Of a DNA stretch of 64,000 nucleotides, positions 32,901-47,775 are shown in pieces. Location of the stretch: assembly GCA_029706075.1 (NCBI GenBank), contig JAINUG010000088.1:3182001-3246000 (forward strand). The letters run 5' to 3'. The translations under genes were made by a program, and so were the position numbers. The DNA is from Aldrovandia affinis (Eukaryota > Chordata > Actinopteri > Notacanthiformes > Halosauridae). Each line of letters starts with the position of its first letter. Position 1 is the stretch's first letter. Under the pieces are notes generated by a model. It was not told the origin of the DNA and made no database searches. It worked only from the letters and a program-made list of their open reading frames with translations.

Positions 32901-33104
32901 TGTGACTGCCGAAACTAGCAATTACCATCCAGGTATGTTTTCACTACCATCCTCCCCAAACTAAAGCCCTGAGTTGTTGTGCAAAGAATAGATTCCCATT
33001 CTTATCAGTTTTTTTCTTGTTAACATTTTTATGATTTTTACCTGTTTTTGGTAGCCAATTGTGCCCTCTATTGATTCAATTTCCCTCCCCCCACGAGCCC
33101 GCTG

Positions 33105-33392
33105 CCTGCAACTAATGGACCAGCCACAACTCTGGTACCGGCAGTGATGATGGCGACGAACCGCCTCCTTAGAGACAGAACTCATCTAGCCATCGCCTGT
33201 GATTCCGATTCACACCCAAAGGGAAGATTTCTGTGCAGGCTTCCCTTCCCCCTGCCCTTGGGGCGGACAGCTAATTGCCGCACCCAAGCGGGACTCCCAG
33301 CCAGAGCCCGACTGGAGCAGCCGGGAATTGAACACCAGCCTTAGGGGCAACCTGCACTCCAGGCAAGTGCCTTTACCAGTTGTGCCATCCCC
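33105..33392 (-). mobile_element. probable tRNA-derived SINE, minus strand
   Basis: On the minus strand, TGGCACAACTGGTAAAGGCA (A-box region, from 33390) is followed by GGTGTTCAATTCCCGG (B-box). A GC-rich body then runs to about 33105. The spacing of about 45 bp between boxes fits a tRNA head. The 3' tail is not clear. Confidence 0.55.
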
Positions 33393-35407
<2,015 letters not shown>

Positions 35408-36671
35408 TTATTAATTATTAATTATTAAATTAATAATTAAGATAAAAAACTTTAAGCTGTATGACTCAACATATGATCACACGTATTCGCCTTTTACGCT
35501 CCTTGAGTTCTCAAATCACACGCTACTGTGGATGAAATTGCCTCTCAGTGCCGAAGTCATCATATTTTAACAAGTAGTTTTTGGTTTGTTTCACCACAGT
35601 TTCAACCTGATGCATATGTAGCATAGTATCCCTGCCGCAATATTGCTAACATATGGCACCCCTTCCTTCCTTAACAGCATTTTATGGCAACCGCTCGGAT
35701 CTTGGCATGTGCTTCAAAACATGCATTTTATCCCCCCACACAGGGTTGTTGGTACGTGAAGTTTAGCTGTCATGGCACAGTTGGCAGATGGATTCCTGAA
35801 ACCTTTTTTTTTCTTTCTTTGTTTTTTTTAGGTTTTTTTACACCACCAGCTGTCAGCCCATAGTGGAAATAAAGCGCAAACAGTCGCTACTAGCCGCAAA
35901 CGTCTGGAACACAGGAGTCTATCTGGTCCACCAAGGCAGGGGACTATTCAGTCTAACTGCCATGTGGTTTGTCCTTGACTTATCAAATAAAGCATTCAAG
36001 CAAACATGGTATTTTTTTATAGAATCTTACAGTATATTAATTTACATGAGTTGATGCCCAAATTGTGATGATGTGGCAAAAAAAATGTAACTGCTTCCAG
36101 TACTCAAATTTAAGAGAAAAATGCCATAGCAATCAGATTTAAGCCCCGCCCCTAACACTTAAAGATGTCAAGACACACAGCTTAGTCTTTCCTGCACAGA
36201 CTTCTGAACCAGGGTGGGGTGCAATCAGAAAGATGAATACACACCCGCCATTACGCTGTGATGGAAATACCTTCAGACAGACAGACGGACATCATTGATC
36301 AGAGCAGAGGGGGGTCCCTCTTCCCTGTGCAGTGGTGTCAACATGAAGCAGCTGTGTGCTGAATAGCGCAAGGGAACAGTGGTCTACAGGATGAGAAAGC
36401 GCTCTAATTGAGTTACACTGCTGAGTTACAGTGATGTTTGTCTGGCCAGCTTTTTAGATGCATCCCTCTTGCTGCTCTGGTTAGTTTTGCTTGGTTGTTG
36501 GTACTCTGCTTCAGCAACACAACAAACAGTTATGAATCCATGGCAGTTTGAATATATAGAATCACATAGCTTAAGCATCTCTGGTGCAAGTCTGGATTGA
36601 GTCATGAGTACCGGTCATGTAGACATCACCAAAAACAACAGAAATGAACACTCACAGAGTGACATTGAAAG
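35408..36671. other. unassigned non-coding DNA
   Basis: No gene or mobile-element end was identified. A T-rich run lies near 35806-35840. Confidence 0.45.
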
Positions 36672-36840
36672 AAGAAAGATGCACACTGATGTAGCCTGGC
36701 ATAGACTCGCAGACTGATGTAGAATGATGTAGACTGATGTAGTCTGACAGCCTGGCACAGACTGATGTAGATTGATGTAGCCTGGCACAGACTGATGTAG
36801 ACTGATGTAGTCTGAAAGCCTGACACAGACTGATGTAGCC
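36672..36840. repeat. minisatellite of ACTGATGTAG words
   Basis: The decamer ACTGATGTAG and variants recur about ten times within a higher unit of roughly 60 bp that includes GCCTGGCACAGACTGATGTA. On the minus strand it reads as repeating SVYISLCQA-like residues, which is repeat sequence and not a protein. Confidence 0.85.
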
Positions 36841-36993
36841 AGCAGCAGGTAGTACACAAGTAGTTTTATACTAACAGCAGAGAAGTCTCCATCTACTAAA
36901 ACTCAGGTGTCATACCTCTCTATGTATGCATGTATGCATGTAAGAGTATTTATACATGGGTGTGTATGTGTGTGTGAGAGAAAGAGGGAGAGA

Positions 36994-37025
<32 letters not shown>

Positions 37026-38520
37026 GTGTGTGTGTGTGTGTGTGTGTGCTTGTGATCCATGCCTGGAGGCAGTCAGTTCGGTAATTAGGGTGAAACACCT
37101 TTCGCTCAAACACGAGTAGAGAGGCGGAGCACATCTGGCGTCAATCCATTTTAATTACCCGTTATAATTCCCGCTTTCCTGAGCCTGGACGTGCTAAGAC
37201 AGGCCGCCCTTCACTGAGTTCTCATCACTGTGGACGACTAGCGATGCCAGCTGGATTCCTACAATGGAGCTACAGTGCCACCATTAGGCCTTGGAGGGAA
37301 TGGCATCTGTTGTGATCTGGTCCTTTAAAAAGGTCTCTGGATAAACTGAATCTGCCTTACTTTGCTTGTAAAATGGACAGCTAGTACTCTGAAAAAAACA
37401 CTTTGTTGAAACCAGTAAGTAGATTCAGGATTATTTAATTTTTTTACTATTTATTAACTTTGTATCAGACTTGGTGGTTTTTCAGTACGTCACTATCCAA
37501 GTGCTTTGGTAAGTAAACGTTACAAAAAATAAACTTGCTACTAGGCTACTGCTCCTGGGAAAACAAAAAATGCTCGTATCAACAGTAGCCATCAGTGATA
37601 TGACTGTAACATTAGGAAAAATACATAGTGTACTTCATTTTCAGACTGAGGATAAAATCTTTTGTCACGGATTATGTATATTTGGAATGTGGATAAGAAG
37701 TCAAGTTACAATATGCAGCACCGTAGATGTTTTGAGTTTTGTGGTTATTTTGGATCATAGGATACAAGGTGTACCCAGATAGTATTCCAGAACTCATTTA
37801 TTGTACAAAATGATAAGTAAACAGCTGGTCATATTCCATGAATTGGGATTAGTTCTAGCCATAAAGCCATGGGCCAGTATATAAAAAGTGTTCTGATGTT
37901 AAGAACATGGGTTTTAACCCATGCATAGCGTTAGCAGATCAGTCACTAAGTGTTACAGAAAAAAAATCCAGAAAATAAACACACACACATATATATATAT
38001 ACACAGATCTGAGCATTGACCTTTTATGTGGAGAACCTAGGAGTGTTGCTTCAGGACATGCACAGGAAGTTCTGCAATGTGAGGTATATGATTCCAGGAG
38101 AGCCAGTAATAGAGAATCCTTCTGGCGACCGAAGCTCACAGCTGCAAGCTCTCCAAGAAAGGAGACTTGCCTCTGCTATCACCAGGGAGGTGTCAAAGCC
38201 TGAGCCATGAGCGATGTTTGAGGGTTCAGGAAGCAGGGGATGGTGGCAGGGGGCGCAGGGCTCTGACTGAAGGGGTCTACGCTCCTGCTTTGACTCTGCC
38301 CACCCTCTCTCATTTACATTTCTGCTTTCAGTGTTTTCTCCCAGAAGATATTAACAAATGCGAGCAAAGACTGTTTGTGACCTAGATTTTTATTAAAAGT
38401 GTATTTTCGAAACCTTGCACATATATACAATATTTTGACAAGTAAGATTAAAACCCGTAGACAGATGTCAGTCCTTTTATATGTCCGGTCATACAGATGC
38501 ACATAATAACTACATAATAA
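36841..38520. other. unassigned DNA with TG/GA microsatellite
   Basis: A TG/GA composite microsatellite lies at about 36955-37050. Homeodomain-like TTTTAATTACCCGTTATAAT occurs at about 37149. A short (TA)n run is near 37987-38000. No gene is supported. Confidence 0.45.
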
Positions 38521-38619
38521 TCTCTCCCTCCCTCCGTCTCTCTCTCTCTCTTTCCCTCCCTCTGTCTCTCTCTTTCTCTCACTCCGTCTCTCCGTCTCTC
38601 CCTCCCTCCATTTCTCTCA

Positions 38620-38666
<47 letters not shown>

Positions 38667-38690
38667 CTTCTCTCTCTCTTTTTCTCTAAT
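38521..38690. repeat. (CT)n-rich microsatellite
   Basis: A CTCTCT/CCCTCC homopyrimidine tract. It causes a long Ser/Leu/Pro frame that is not a gene. Confidence 0.95.
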
Positions 38691-38817
38691 CTTGAGAGAG
38701 CCCCCAGCAAGGTCAGTTATGTAAAGGAACGCAACTTCCCATTATCGAGGCTACTTGTGTTGCAGATGATGCAAACACAATCATTCCTGTGTGTGTTTTG
38801 CCCAGGGGTGGTATTTT

Positions 38818-38841
38818 ACACACACTCGCACACACACACGT

Positions 38842-38916
<75 letters not shown>
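38818..38916. repeat. (CA)n microsatellite
   Basis: A nearly pure CA tract of about 95 bp with ACACGTGCGCAC near its start. It produces poly-His/Thr and poly-Cys/Val frames. Confidence 0.95.
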
Positions 38917-38917
<1 letters not shown>

Positions 38918-41900
38918 GATCAAGAAAATATCTTTATTGTCACTTAAAGCTTAAAAAGAACAATTATAAAGGTAAAATGTCCAGCCTGTTAGTTAAAGAG
39001 GTTAAACAGTGCCAGATGTTTGAATAATGAACTGAATATCTTTTGCCACAGTGTCAGTAATTTCAGCTCCAGCTAAAGCAAACCTGGAAAACCCTGCTCT
39101 ACCCTGGAAATGGGGGAACAATTAGACACTTATCTCCTGCAATTAACAGAATTTACTCATTTAGTTAACTATAGTGCAATTACGTTCAATAGAACGTTCT
39201 TAGAAGGTGTGACTAATTTTATGATTGATGCATATTACTCCATAAAGCCTGTAGTGCTTACAAAAGTGTTCTTTGGTTAAGGCTCACAAATGTTACTTAC
39301 TCATAGTGGATCAATTCCAAATACAGAGGATAGAACAGGCAAACCTTTTCGAGTATTACAGTATGAGAGGTCAGCCGTCGATGTGACCCCACCCCCCCTT
39401 CTCCCCTCCATGGCAAGGAGCAGAGAATTGTAGCTTCACCACAGTGGTTAGAATTCTAGCCGTTGGTTCATTCAAAGGGGTGGCCTAGAAAACAAGGGGA
39501 AGGGGACAGGGACAGGGATGGAACACAGACCTCTGTTCTCCAATAATATCATCTGTCTTTGGGCATTTTTACACTATTAAAAACATCCATTGTGGAATGT
39601 AGATTTGGGCAAAGGCACATCCCACTGGAGATTTTTCTGGATTCATCAAATAATTGGCACACTTGTTAATAATGAAAAATATTTTTAAACAGTTACTGCT
39701 ATTGTTATATGTCCCTCATAGATCATACCCTTGTGGCATGGAGTGTCACAAGAAATGTCTCCTCGCCTCTGGTGATGTAAAAAAAACGTGAAATCAAAAT
39801 GTGCCTTTTGAGAAAACTATATTTGCCAAAAGGCAGATCCAAAAGCACAAATAAACTTAATAAAAGATGTTCTTACAAAGGGGCCAAACCCCCTTAGGTC
39901 AGATACAAAAATATAGAATGAAGAACAGAAAAGAAAAGTGACAATAATATCTCTAACATCAATATGTAACAATATCAAGTCAACACAATATACTGTACTT
40001 CTTCCTCCTTTATGGCCAGCCATGTCACATAAGTATCTGAATATTCCAACCTTTCCCAACCTTACCTCTTACATCACAGCGCTCCATGCTGCAGCACCAA
40101 TCATTGTGTCACTCTCCTGCCAAACTCCACCCACGTTAGGATGCCCTATTAACGGCAGGTCAAAATTGTGCCACAATCAAATTTTCAACAATATACTACT
40201 GTAGAGGATTTTTAACTGGGAACTGACATATTCTAAAGTTAAACCATTTCCAGTAAGCCATTTGCCCAATGATTTGTTTTACAGTGCATAACAATATTTT
40301 AAATAAAATGTTGTGGCAAAATAATTCAAAACTATGGGAGAAATCTGGGAAAAATTACCATAGGGGAGCAGGCGGGGAAGAGTTGGAAGATATGTAGGAG
40401 CATGGCCAGGGGAGAGCAATGTCACCACTATACAGTGTGGATATTATACATGAGACCTTCAGGGTTACACATAATGTGTACAGTTTCTCTTGTGCATATA
40501 AGAATGATAAATCATGCAAAAAAACCTTGCTAAATAAATGATACAAAAGGAATATATCTCATTGAAAGTGTCAGTTTCAGGTTTGATTGTTATATGATTA
40601 CCAGATACCATGTCCATGTTTTCTTAGGACCTCTTTACAGAAGAAATCTGGGTCTTCACTGGAGAAAGCCAGTTCAAACAAGCGCAAGGCCAGTGCGTCC
40701 GTTAAGCCTGTTTGATCACATGTGGGGTGCCAGCTCTGACAGGCCATCTCCTAGCGGTCAAGCATACACACATTTGGCAAGAACCGCCAAAGTCTGGAGA
40801 TTGCTTTTTCAGTTTAGTCATGGAGTCTGTTCCCGCCAATCTTTCAGATAATGGCAGCCGGAGGGCTAGAATATCCCAAAATCCCATCCTTTTCATTTCT
40901 TTTTCATGGCTAGAGAGCTGAGCACACCCAAATTCTCAACAGTGTTTGATTGTATTATGTAAAATGAAAATGTAAAAACATTGCACTATTCCAATATTTA
41001 TGCATGCATCCAAATGTATTCACATAATAAATGATGTACTACATAGTATTATTACATATTGCATGTTACTATCATATTATGTATTATGTCATGTAAAACC
41101 AAATACCTATTAATGATTTCAGCATGCATCTTATTCTATTCAAACCTATGTCTGCATTCTGTATGTATGCTACTGTACTCAACTTGTAACAATAAAATTA
41201 ATTAGAGAAAAACATCAAGGATATTTTTAATATCAATTCCCTTAAGATTTTAAACCATGTTGCTCTACTACTTTGTGTTTATTGCTACCCTTAAAGGCAA
41301 TTTTACACAAGCGTATGCATATTCCAGAAGTCCTGCCATGAATGCAGCTGAACCGTGTGTTATGATAGCAAGCCGGTCTTGATCCATATGGAGTGCTGTT
41401 CCAGCTTGGCTGCTGTTCTTGGACGTCCTGGAAACGGCGTGCATAACGGCCGCCCCCCCCAACCCCTACCCACACAACGCGATGAATGCCCGGAGGAAAC
41501 TGAGATGTCCCAGAACGGGCACTGAGATGGCCACTGTCACGCCTTACTTACATTTACGGCACTGTTTAATTGTTTATGACCAGGCCCTCAGGCGGCGAGC
41601 ACTCTCTGTCTACATCAGGGGCCCAGGTATCCCATGAGTCACTGCAAAGGGAAGTTCCCGCCTTCCGATAGCTGCCTGGTGAGGGAAGAGATGCGATCTC
41701 ACAGGAGGTGAAGCCCTGAAGAGAAACTGCAATATTTCATTGCAATATTATTGTCAAGGTACCAATAAACAGCACTGTGAGTTTCTTCCCCCCTTCCTTT
41801 TTAGTTTTATCCATGTGACATAAGAAAATAACTTTTTCAGCTCAAACAGCCTCTGGCAAAGATGTCGTGTGCAAACCCAGATGCCTTCTGTACTTGAAAT

Positions 41901-42408
41901 GAAATGGGAAATTTCTATGTGGACACTGTTCCTATCTCTGGAACTCCTTAATTCAACAATAAAATTGATTAACTAAAGAACTTTAGCAGGACAGGGAAGA
42001 AGCAGAGAGCATAGTCTCTAAGTGATTAACAGTATGTTGTTTTGGAATGTTCTGGAATGTTCTGTCAGTACTGCATGGCCTCAAGCTGGGTAGAGAGCAT
42101 TTTGTTTCCCAGTAAAGAATCTCACTTGGCTTTTCTGAGTGCATAGTTGTCTTAGTTTCATATCATGTATTCGTTGTAAATACCAGTGGTCTAATTCTTG
42201 GAGGGTCATTCCAACAAATGTCCCAAAAGTCATTATTTACAGTAATATGCAGTAAACTCATACCTGAGCATAAAAATAAAAACTGCAGTAAAGTATTATG
42301 GCTGTAGCACACAAGTTCAGTCTTAAGTGATTTATCATTTACAAAAATGTTTAAATAGAAACTGAGTCAATGTTGGTCCTAATCAAGCATTCATGGTCAG
42401 CATGCATT
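38917..42408. other. unassigned non-coding DNA
   Basis: About 3.5 kb with no supported gene, RNA or recognisable mobile-element terminus. Short open frames near 40594-40921 and 41242-41637 lack domains. Confidence 0.4.
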
Positions 42409-42560
42409 TTACATTGACATTTTAGGCATTTAGCAGATGCTCTTTTCCAGAGCGACTTACAAGATGTGCATTTATACATGGTATGATCAATCATTGTTTG
42501 CGCAAGAGGTCAGTGTAGTAATACAGCAATAGACATCATGCACACACGACCCCAATAACT
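42409..42560 (-). mobile_element. UnaL2-like LINE 3' end fragment
   Basis: On the minus strand, GTCGCTCTGGAAAAGAGCAT then CTGCTAAATGCCTAAAATGT is the UnaL2-type stem-loop tail. Upstream sequence (GATGTCTATTGCTGTATTAC) matches the fragment at 44812-44905. Only about 150 bp remains. Confidence 0.75.
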
Positions 42561-44669
42561 TAGTTTGACACCTTTAACTTAGAGCAGTGGTGGTGTTCTG
42601 GTGGTGATGTTTTTCAGCAGTGAAATCATCAAATATCATTAAAAAAACATTTCATAGACTTTGCTCTCAAAGATTGAAGTAAAAATTGTTTTAAATATAT
42701 GATGTAAAAGGGTCAGAAGGCAATCATATGTATCACATTTGGTAGAATCCACATATCCTACAATTCAGGATTTTGATGCATCCTACAACTCATAAACACT
42801 ACACATTTTCCACTGGCCCCCTCTCTTGTACCTTTTGCCATTAATTTTTGCACTCATAGAACTGGTGTCCTGTGGAACATCATCCAGGAGATCAGGGATT
42901 CCTTGTGTTCATTGCACAGAAGAGTGGGTAGAGGTTTTCCTGAGGTCAAACATGTGACCAGTCAATAAGTCAGCCATTTATTTTTATTTCTTTTCTGTTC
43001 TCTCTTTTATTTACAGTGTTACGCTTCGTCTCTGTTCCTCCAGGACTGTACCGAGTGTTGTTTTAATGATTCCCACCTGCATCTAGGTTGCTGGGGGAGT
43101 AGTTATTGTCCTGAGGTCGTAGGTGACTGGGGGGCGGTATTGGGGCCGGTGTTGAAAGTTGGCACAGTAAATTACTTTGGGTGACAGCGCCAGGACACAT
43201 GGGCCATGTGCATAATGCTGTGTTTACAGTGGGGTGTGTGCCAGACAGGGTGTGTGGGCAGGGCAGTTGGTGGAGGCCACATTAGGTAAGATTCATGCCA
43301 CTCAATGAGGTTGTTAGGGAAATTGGAGGAGGGGCATACATGTGCATTATCTCCAATAATATCAATAGTATATCTTAGCATATGGTTTGAGAGGAGGCAC
43401 AGCCACCTAACTGTAACTACCACCTATCAGTAATAAAGAATAATACTTGCAAACATCTTGGAATTTAAAAAAAGCATATTTTGTGTCAGAAAAGTGCTAC
43501 TAAATGTGATCATTTCAGGGTGCTTATAACCTACAGATTACAAAACTAATATTGCTATAATATTACTAATATGGGGCACCTGCCACCATTTAGGTAATTG
43601 GTGCTGGGCTGTAGTATATAAGCAGCTCACCTGTGGGGAAAAGGAAGGAAACAGAGAAATCAAGCCATGTGGGAAAGGGTGGTTTCTCTTTGTTGGGGCG
43701 ATTTCTTTGATTTTTGTTTGTTTTGTTTTGTTTGCTTTGGGGAAGTTTTTTCTTTTGTTTTATTAGTGGAAGGATGCAAATGTCTGTGTGGTTTGTGTGA
43801 TAGCGGAGTACCTACCTGAAGATGAGGGGACCTGGTAATGAAAAGGAAAATAAAGACAACGTTACTTTTGGTTCTGCAACGGAGTGGTGGCGGAGTGGCG
43901 GTGGATACTGCGGTACAAGCCAAAGCAAACAGGAAGAGAGGAGCCAAGGGTGGTGTTGCAGCTCATTTGGAGGATTTTCCCCCTAATTTAAACTGTGTTT
44001 TGCAGAACTGACCAGGGTGAACATGACGAGAGCTGTGGCGGAGCAGTGAAGGGACTGCGACAACTCGAGTGGAGGTGGCACCGTACCTCTTCGCAGACCA
44101 GCCTGGAGTGGCGCTTTCTGTGTGTCCTTTCCTGTGTGTGCTGTGTGTTCTTTGGGGGGTTTGTGGCAGTCCCCACCGGGATTGCAGCATGGCTGGGGGC
44201 TCCACCGCATTTTATTATGTTTGTTGTTCCATGTTGTGTGTCTGTGGCATCGGATGGGTTTTGTGTAGGGTGTGAATGTGCCCAATAAGGGTTTAGCTCT
44301 TCCCCTTTTAAGTGATGAGGGGCTATTAATTGGGTGTGTGGTGTGGAAATGTGTGCCTCCTTGCATGTGAAATGGAATCTCTACACGTGTGGGATTGTCA
44401 CAGTGTGTAGTGTGTGCTGTGTACGGGCACGCTTAACTGGGGGGGCTTCTGTACTGCCTGGTGGATCCAGGGAGGTTGGTCAGCAGGAGGGGGAATTATT
44501 CATTTTTTTGTGCAGTGTGCTTTTAATAATGAATTGTTAAATAAAGACATTGTATTTTCCCCTTTTACCTACGTGTTGGTGTGCTGTTTGGAGAGTGGTG
44601 GCTTACCTGCAAAAACAAAATGGGAAAAGGTAGATGGGTTAGTGTGAAGGACCTTACAACCCCTGACAT
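42561..44669. other. unassigned DNA, possible LTR-like module at 43576-44560
   Basis: GTAGTATATAAGCAGCTCAC (about 43612) is a good TATA context. AATAAAGACAACG (about 43848) and AATAAAGACATTG (about 44540) resemble poly(A) signals, and the intervening DNA is unusually G/T-rich. This looks like promoter-terminator modules of an LTR element, but no repeated ends, primer site or coding region were found. No gene is supported. Confidence 0.35.
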
Positions 44670-44811
44670 AAGCATATCTAGATATGAAATTGGACTACCA
44701 AAATAAAGTCAAAGACCAGTTTAATCAGACTATTAACAAAGCATTCAAGAACCAGTCTATAGATGGGAATCTGGACTATCCAAATAAAGTGAACATACAT
44801 TTTTTGTAGTA

Positions 44812-45503
44812 CATTTACATTTGACATTTTAAGCATTTAGCAGACGCTCTTGTCCAGAGCGACTTACAAGATCAGTGCAGTAATACAACGATAGACATCA
44901 TTGTAAGCAGCTGCATACCATACCTGTAACACTGGGAAGGAAAAGGTTAGTAATTTTTTATTCTTTTTTTTTATTTTAATTTTTTATTAAATGAGAAGGC
45001 AGGGATACATATACAAGAAGTCTTGAGCAAGTAGGCAGTGGTGATGACAATTGGGTAGATGTACAGAATTCAATGGTAGTGGAGGAAAAGGTGGGTTTTG
45101 AGTTTCTTGCGGAAGATCACAAGTGATTCCGCTGTCCTGACCGATTGCAGAAGGTTGTTCCACCACCGAGGGGTCAGGACAGAGAAGAGGCGAGACTGCG
45201 AGAAGTGGCTGTCGGGCGCCCAGAGGGATGGGACAGTCAGTTTTCCAGAGGAGGCTGAGTGGAAGGGTCTGGCTGGGGTGTAGGGCATGATGAGTGTCTG
45301 GAGGTAAGGGGGAGCAGTTCCTCTAGCTGCCTGAAAAGCAAGCACTAGTGCGTGCTGTAATGGGGAGCCAGTGCAGAGAGGAAAGTAGAGGGGTGACGTG
45401 GGTGAACTTGGGTTGATTGAACACCAGACATGAGGCAGCATTCTGGACTAATTGCAATGGCTTGATGGCACAGGCTGGTAGGAAGGCGCCAATCAAATAA
45501 TAT

Positions 45504-45505
<2 letters not shown>
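44812..45505 (-). mobile_element. UnaL2-like LINE, 5'-truncated
   Basis: The minus-strand 3' end shows GTCGCTCTGGACAAGAGCGT then CTGCTAAATGCTTAAAATGT, the UnaL2 stem-loop tail. Upstream is the C-terminal part of the LINE ORF (45441-45070: LVLAFQAARGTAPPYLQTLI, LFSVLTPRWWNNLLQSVRTA, KLKTHLF, then the end). The LINE is truncated 5' at a run of (ATT)n, 45506-45537. Coding and tail being linked in one fragment identifies the LINE family that moves the tail-sharing SINE at 22085. Confidence 0.85.

Positions 45506-45537
<32 letters not shown>
45504..45537. repeat. (ATT)n microsatellite
   Basis: About 11 units of ATT at the 5'-truncation point of the LINE. Confidence 0.95.
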
Positions 45538-45539
<2 letters not shown>

Positions 45540-45992
45540 GCTTTCATTATGGTGTTGCAGGAACTGTTGAATAATTGTTGATTCCGTGCGGGAAACCATT
45601 GTGTGAACATGCATATCTTTAGACTATGAACTAATTAGAAATAGAGATTCAGTAAGCTCTCTATAGATAATCAACTAATCCCTTTGACTTGAACTGTTCA
45701 TAAATAATAATAATAAAGTCCCATGTCACATTTATAGATGCAGTAAAATGTCTGTAGATATTACACAAAAACTGCACAAAATTGATGTTCATTTTTTTGG
45801 GATAGTCCAAGTTCACATCTATAGACTTGTTCTTGAGTGCTTTGTTAGTCCATATGGTTTTATTATGTTGTTGCAGGAATTGTTGTTGAACACTTTAAAT
45901 ACTTTACGCTTTGAATACTCTACAGACTATTAAGTAAACCTAACTGTCTTTCACTTTATTTGAGTAGTCAATTTCATATCTATAGATGCTTG

Positions 45993-46701
45993 ACCCAGCA
46001 CCACTTCTTCGCTGTGGGGAGATGGACTGATGGCAAGGAAGAAATCCAGGATGATCAGCACCTCACAGCTGCAGGAGGCTACAGGAGGCTCCTGTTTGTT
46101 GGAAAACTGCTTGTAGTGCACCTCCAGCACTTTATTTTCTCTCAGGGTGTTCCCCTAGCCTTTGTCTTCCTAGACTTACCCACAACACAACGGAACAGTG
46201 TTTAGTCAATGTCAGGGCATGTCCGCACAGAGTGGGTCTGCACAACGTACCTTTGGGGAAACTGCAGCTCCGAGATCCCCTGTCGATTTTCCTGGGGGTC
46301 AGAGGGACACCCAGTTACCCTGTATTGCCATGTGGAGGCCCGGCAGGAGTCTTGTTGAAGGAAAGGCTATTTACTGGTAAGAGAAGACTTAGCACATAAC
46401 TGCTTCCCTATTCGCAACAGGGGATAGCCAGTGGCAAAAGGCTGTAAGCAAGTGTTGCAAGCAGATGGCAAAGCATGCACCTTGCCTCTAATTACTATAT
46501 TACTGCACTAGACATGTCACAATACCCTATGGACATGCCACAACACACACACATACACACACACACTCCTCCCACTAGGATAATGACTCATGAAGTAAAT
46601 AATGGGAACCCAATCAGTGCTGTGTTAAAATGTACCGTTGGCCCCGTCCCAACACACACCCACCTGTCAGCCTGTTGCGAAGACATTCATCTTCTCTTAG
46701 C
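45993..46701. other. unassigned non-coding DNA
   Basis: No gene is supported. A short CA run lies at about 46543-46566. Confidence 0.45.
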
Positions 46702-46706
46702 CTCTA

Positions 46707-46985
46707 TGTGACAGCACGTCCCGCTGTTCGCCACCAGAGAGCGGCATTGGACATACCTGATTTACCCCGTTGTCTTTGTGTAATTTGGGGTTTACTCTCT
46801 TCAAGCTATATGTTTTGGGAACCGTGCTTGTTCCCCTTTTGTTTGTTAGCTGTTTTGTGTTACCTTCTGTCACATTTGTACTGACCAGAGCTTTATCATT
46901 TTAGTAAAGATTTTCATTTTTCATCGCATCTCCGTCTCTGCCTCATCTCTGCGTTTGGGTTCATTAAATCAGCGCTCAGGTTACA
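46707..46985 (+). repeat. Gypsy-3 5' LTR (279 bp)
   Basis: Shares its ends with the 376-bp 3' LTR. Examples are GTACTGACCAGAGCTTTA and GATTTTCATTTTTCATCGCA, where the 3' copy has one C for T. The centre is shortened and divergent, so the TATA/RNA-start segment seen in the 3' copy is missing here. Confidence 0.9.
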
Positions 46986-47003
46986 GCAAGACTGAGCCTT
47001 CAA
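46986..47003 (+). promoter_or_regulatory. Gypsy-3 primer binding site, self-priming type
   Basis: CAAGACTGAGC (46987-46997) directly follows the LTR. It is complementary at 10 of 11 positions to GCTCAATCTTG at 49540-49550 in the 3' LTR, 30 nt after the TATTTAA box (49510). It does not start with TGG, so tRNA priming looks unlikely. Confidence 0.6.
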
Positions 47004-47004
47004 C

Positions 47005-47775
47005 ATGGACCCAGCAGAGATGAGTCAGCAACACATCACAGAGATCTCCCAACTTCGAGAGGCACTGGTCAACCAGGGAGCCACGGTCAGCAGACACAAC
47101 CAGATGCTCTAGGACACTCACCGAAGCATTTCACCAAGGCCAACCATCTCCCTCCGCCTAACCTCCAGCCGCTGCTGCACACCCAAGTTCCCAAGCCCAG
47201 CCCTAACCCATTTACCAGCACCCGAGAGGTACGGTGGCTATCCAGGAAAGTGTTGAGGATTCCTTACCCAGTGCTCCCTGGCTTTTGAGCTTCAACCATC
47301 TAATTTTCCACCAAATCGCTCCAGGGTGGCTTACATCATCTCCATGTTAACCAGGAGAGCCCTAGCCTGGGCCACAGCAATCTGGAAGAGACAAACCCCG
47401 GGCTGCTCCTACCTGGAGGAGATGAGGCGGGTGTTCAACCATCCCGTGAGTGGTCAGGAAGCGGCCAACCGACTACTCCATCTCCGACAGGGCACCAGCA
47501 GTGTGGTGGATTATGCCATGAAGTTCCGCACACTCGCATCCGAATCCGGAGGCACTTGTAGCCACCTTCCATCACAGCCTCGCGAAAGGAATCAAGGATG
47601 AACTGGCGAGATTCAATCAACGATGTGGAAAATCTCATCGATATTTACATCCGTATTGACAACCGGATTCGCAAGCGGCAGAGAGAACGCCGTCAACCCT
47701 CCATTTCTCACTCCGAGCCCCAAACCAGCTACAACCCGACCACTGTCTGGTTTTTCTGGGAATCCCCCAAAGCAA
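47005..47775 (+). pseudogene. Gypsy-3 gag N-terminal part
   Basis: Met at 47005 opens MDPAEMSQQHITEISQLREA, a coiled-coil start like that of Gypsy-1 gag. A TAG stop follows within about 35 codons. Capsid-type sequence then runs in shifting frames: VAYIISMLTRRALAWATAIW, EEMRRVFNHPVSGQEAANRL and HLRQGTSSVVDYAMKFRTLA (47320-47545), aligning with MLKGRALDWATAVW and LIALRQGKKSAADHSIDFRT of Gypsy-1. It is interrupted by the LINE at 47776. Confidence 0.85.

Larger units (their letters stand above)
44670..45992. mobile_element. long inverted-repeat element enclosing a LINE
   Basis: The left arm, 44670-44796 (AGCATATCTAGATATGAAAT...), matches the reverse complement of 45787-45992 (...TTTCATATCTATAGATGCTT). 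Shared words include GAACCAGTCTATAGATG/CATCTATAGACTTGTTC. The right arm has about 75 bp of extra sequence, part of which (TTATTATGTTGTTGCAGGAA) is echoed at about 45547-45570. It resembles a foldback or large MITE into which the LINE at 44812-45505 inserted. No transposase. Confidence 0.6.

Noticed and set aside
38481-38954. 157-codon Ser/Leu/His/Thr-rich frame
   Set aside because: Produced entirely by CT and CA microsatellites.
43983-44366. 127-codon minus-strand frame in the G/T-rich block
   Set aside because: Composition-driven, no domain, and several overlapping frames are equally open.
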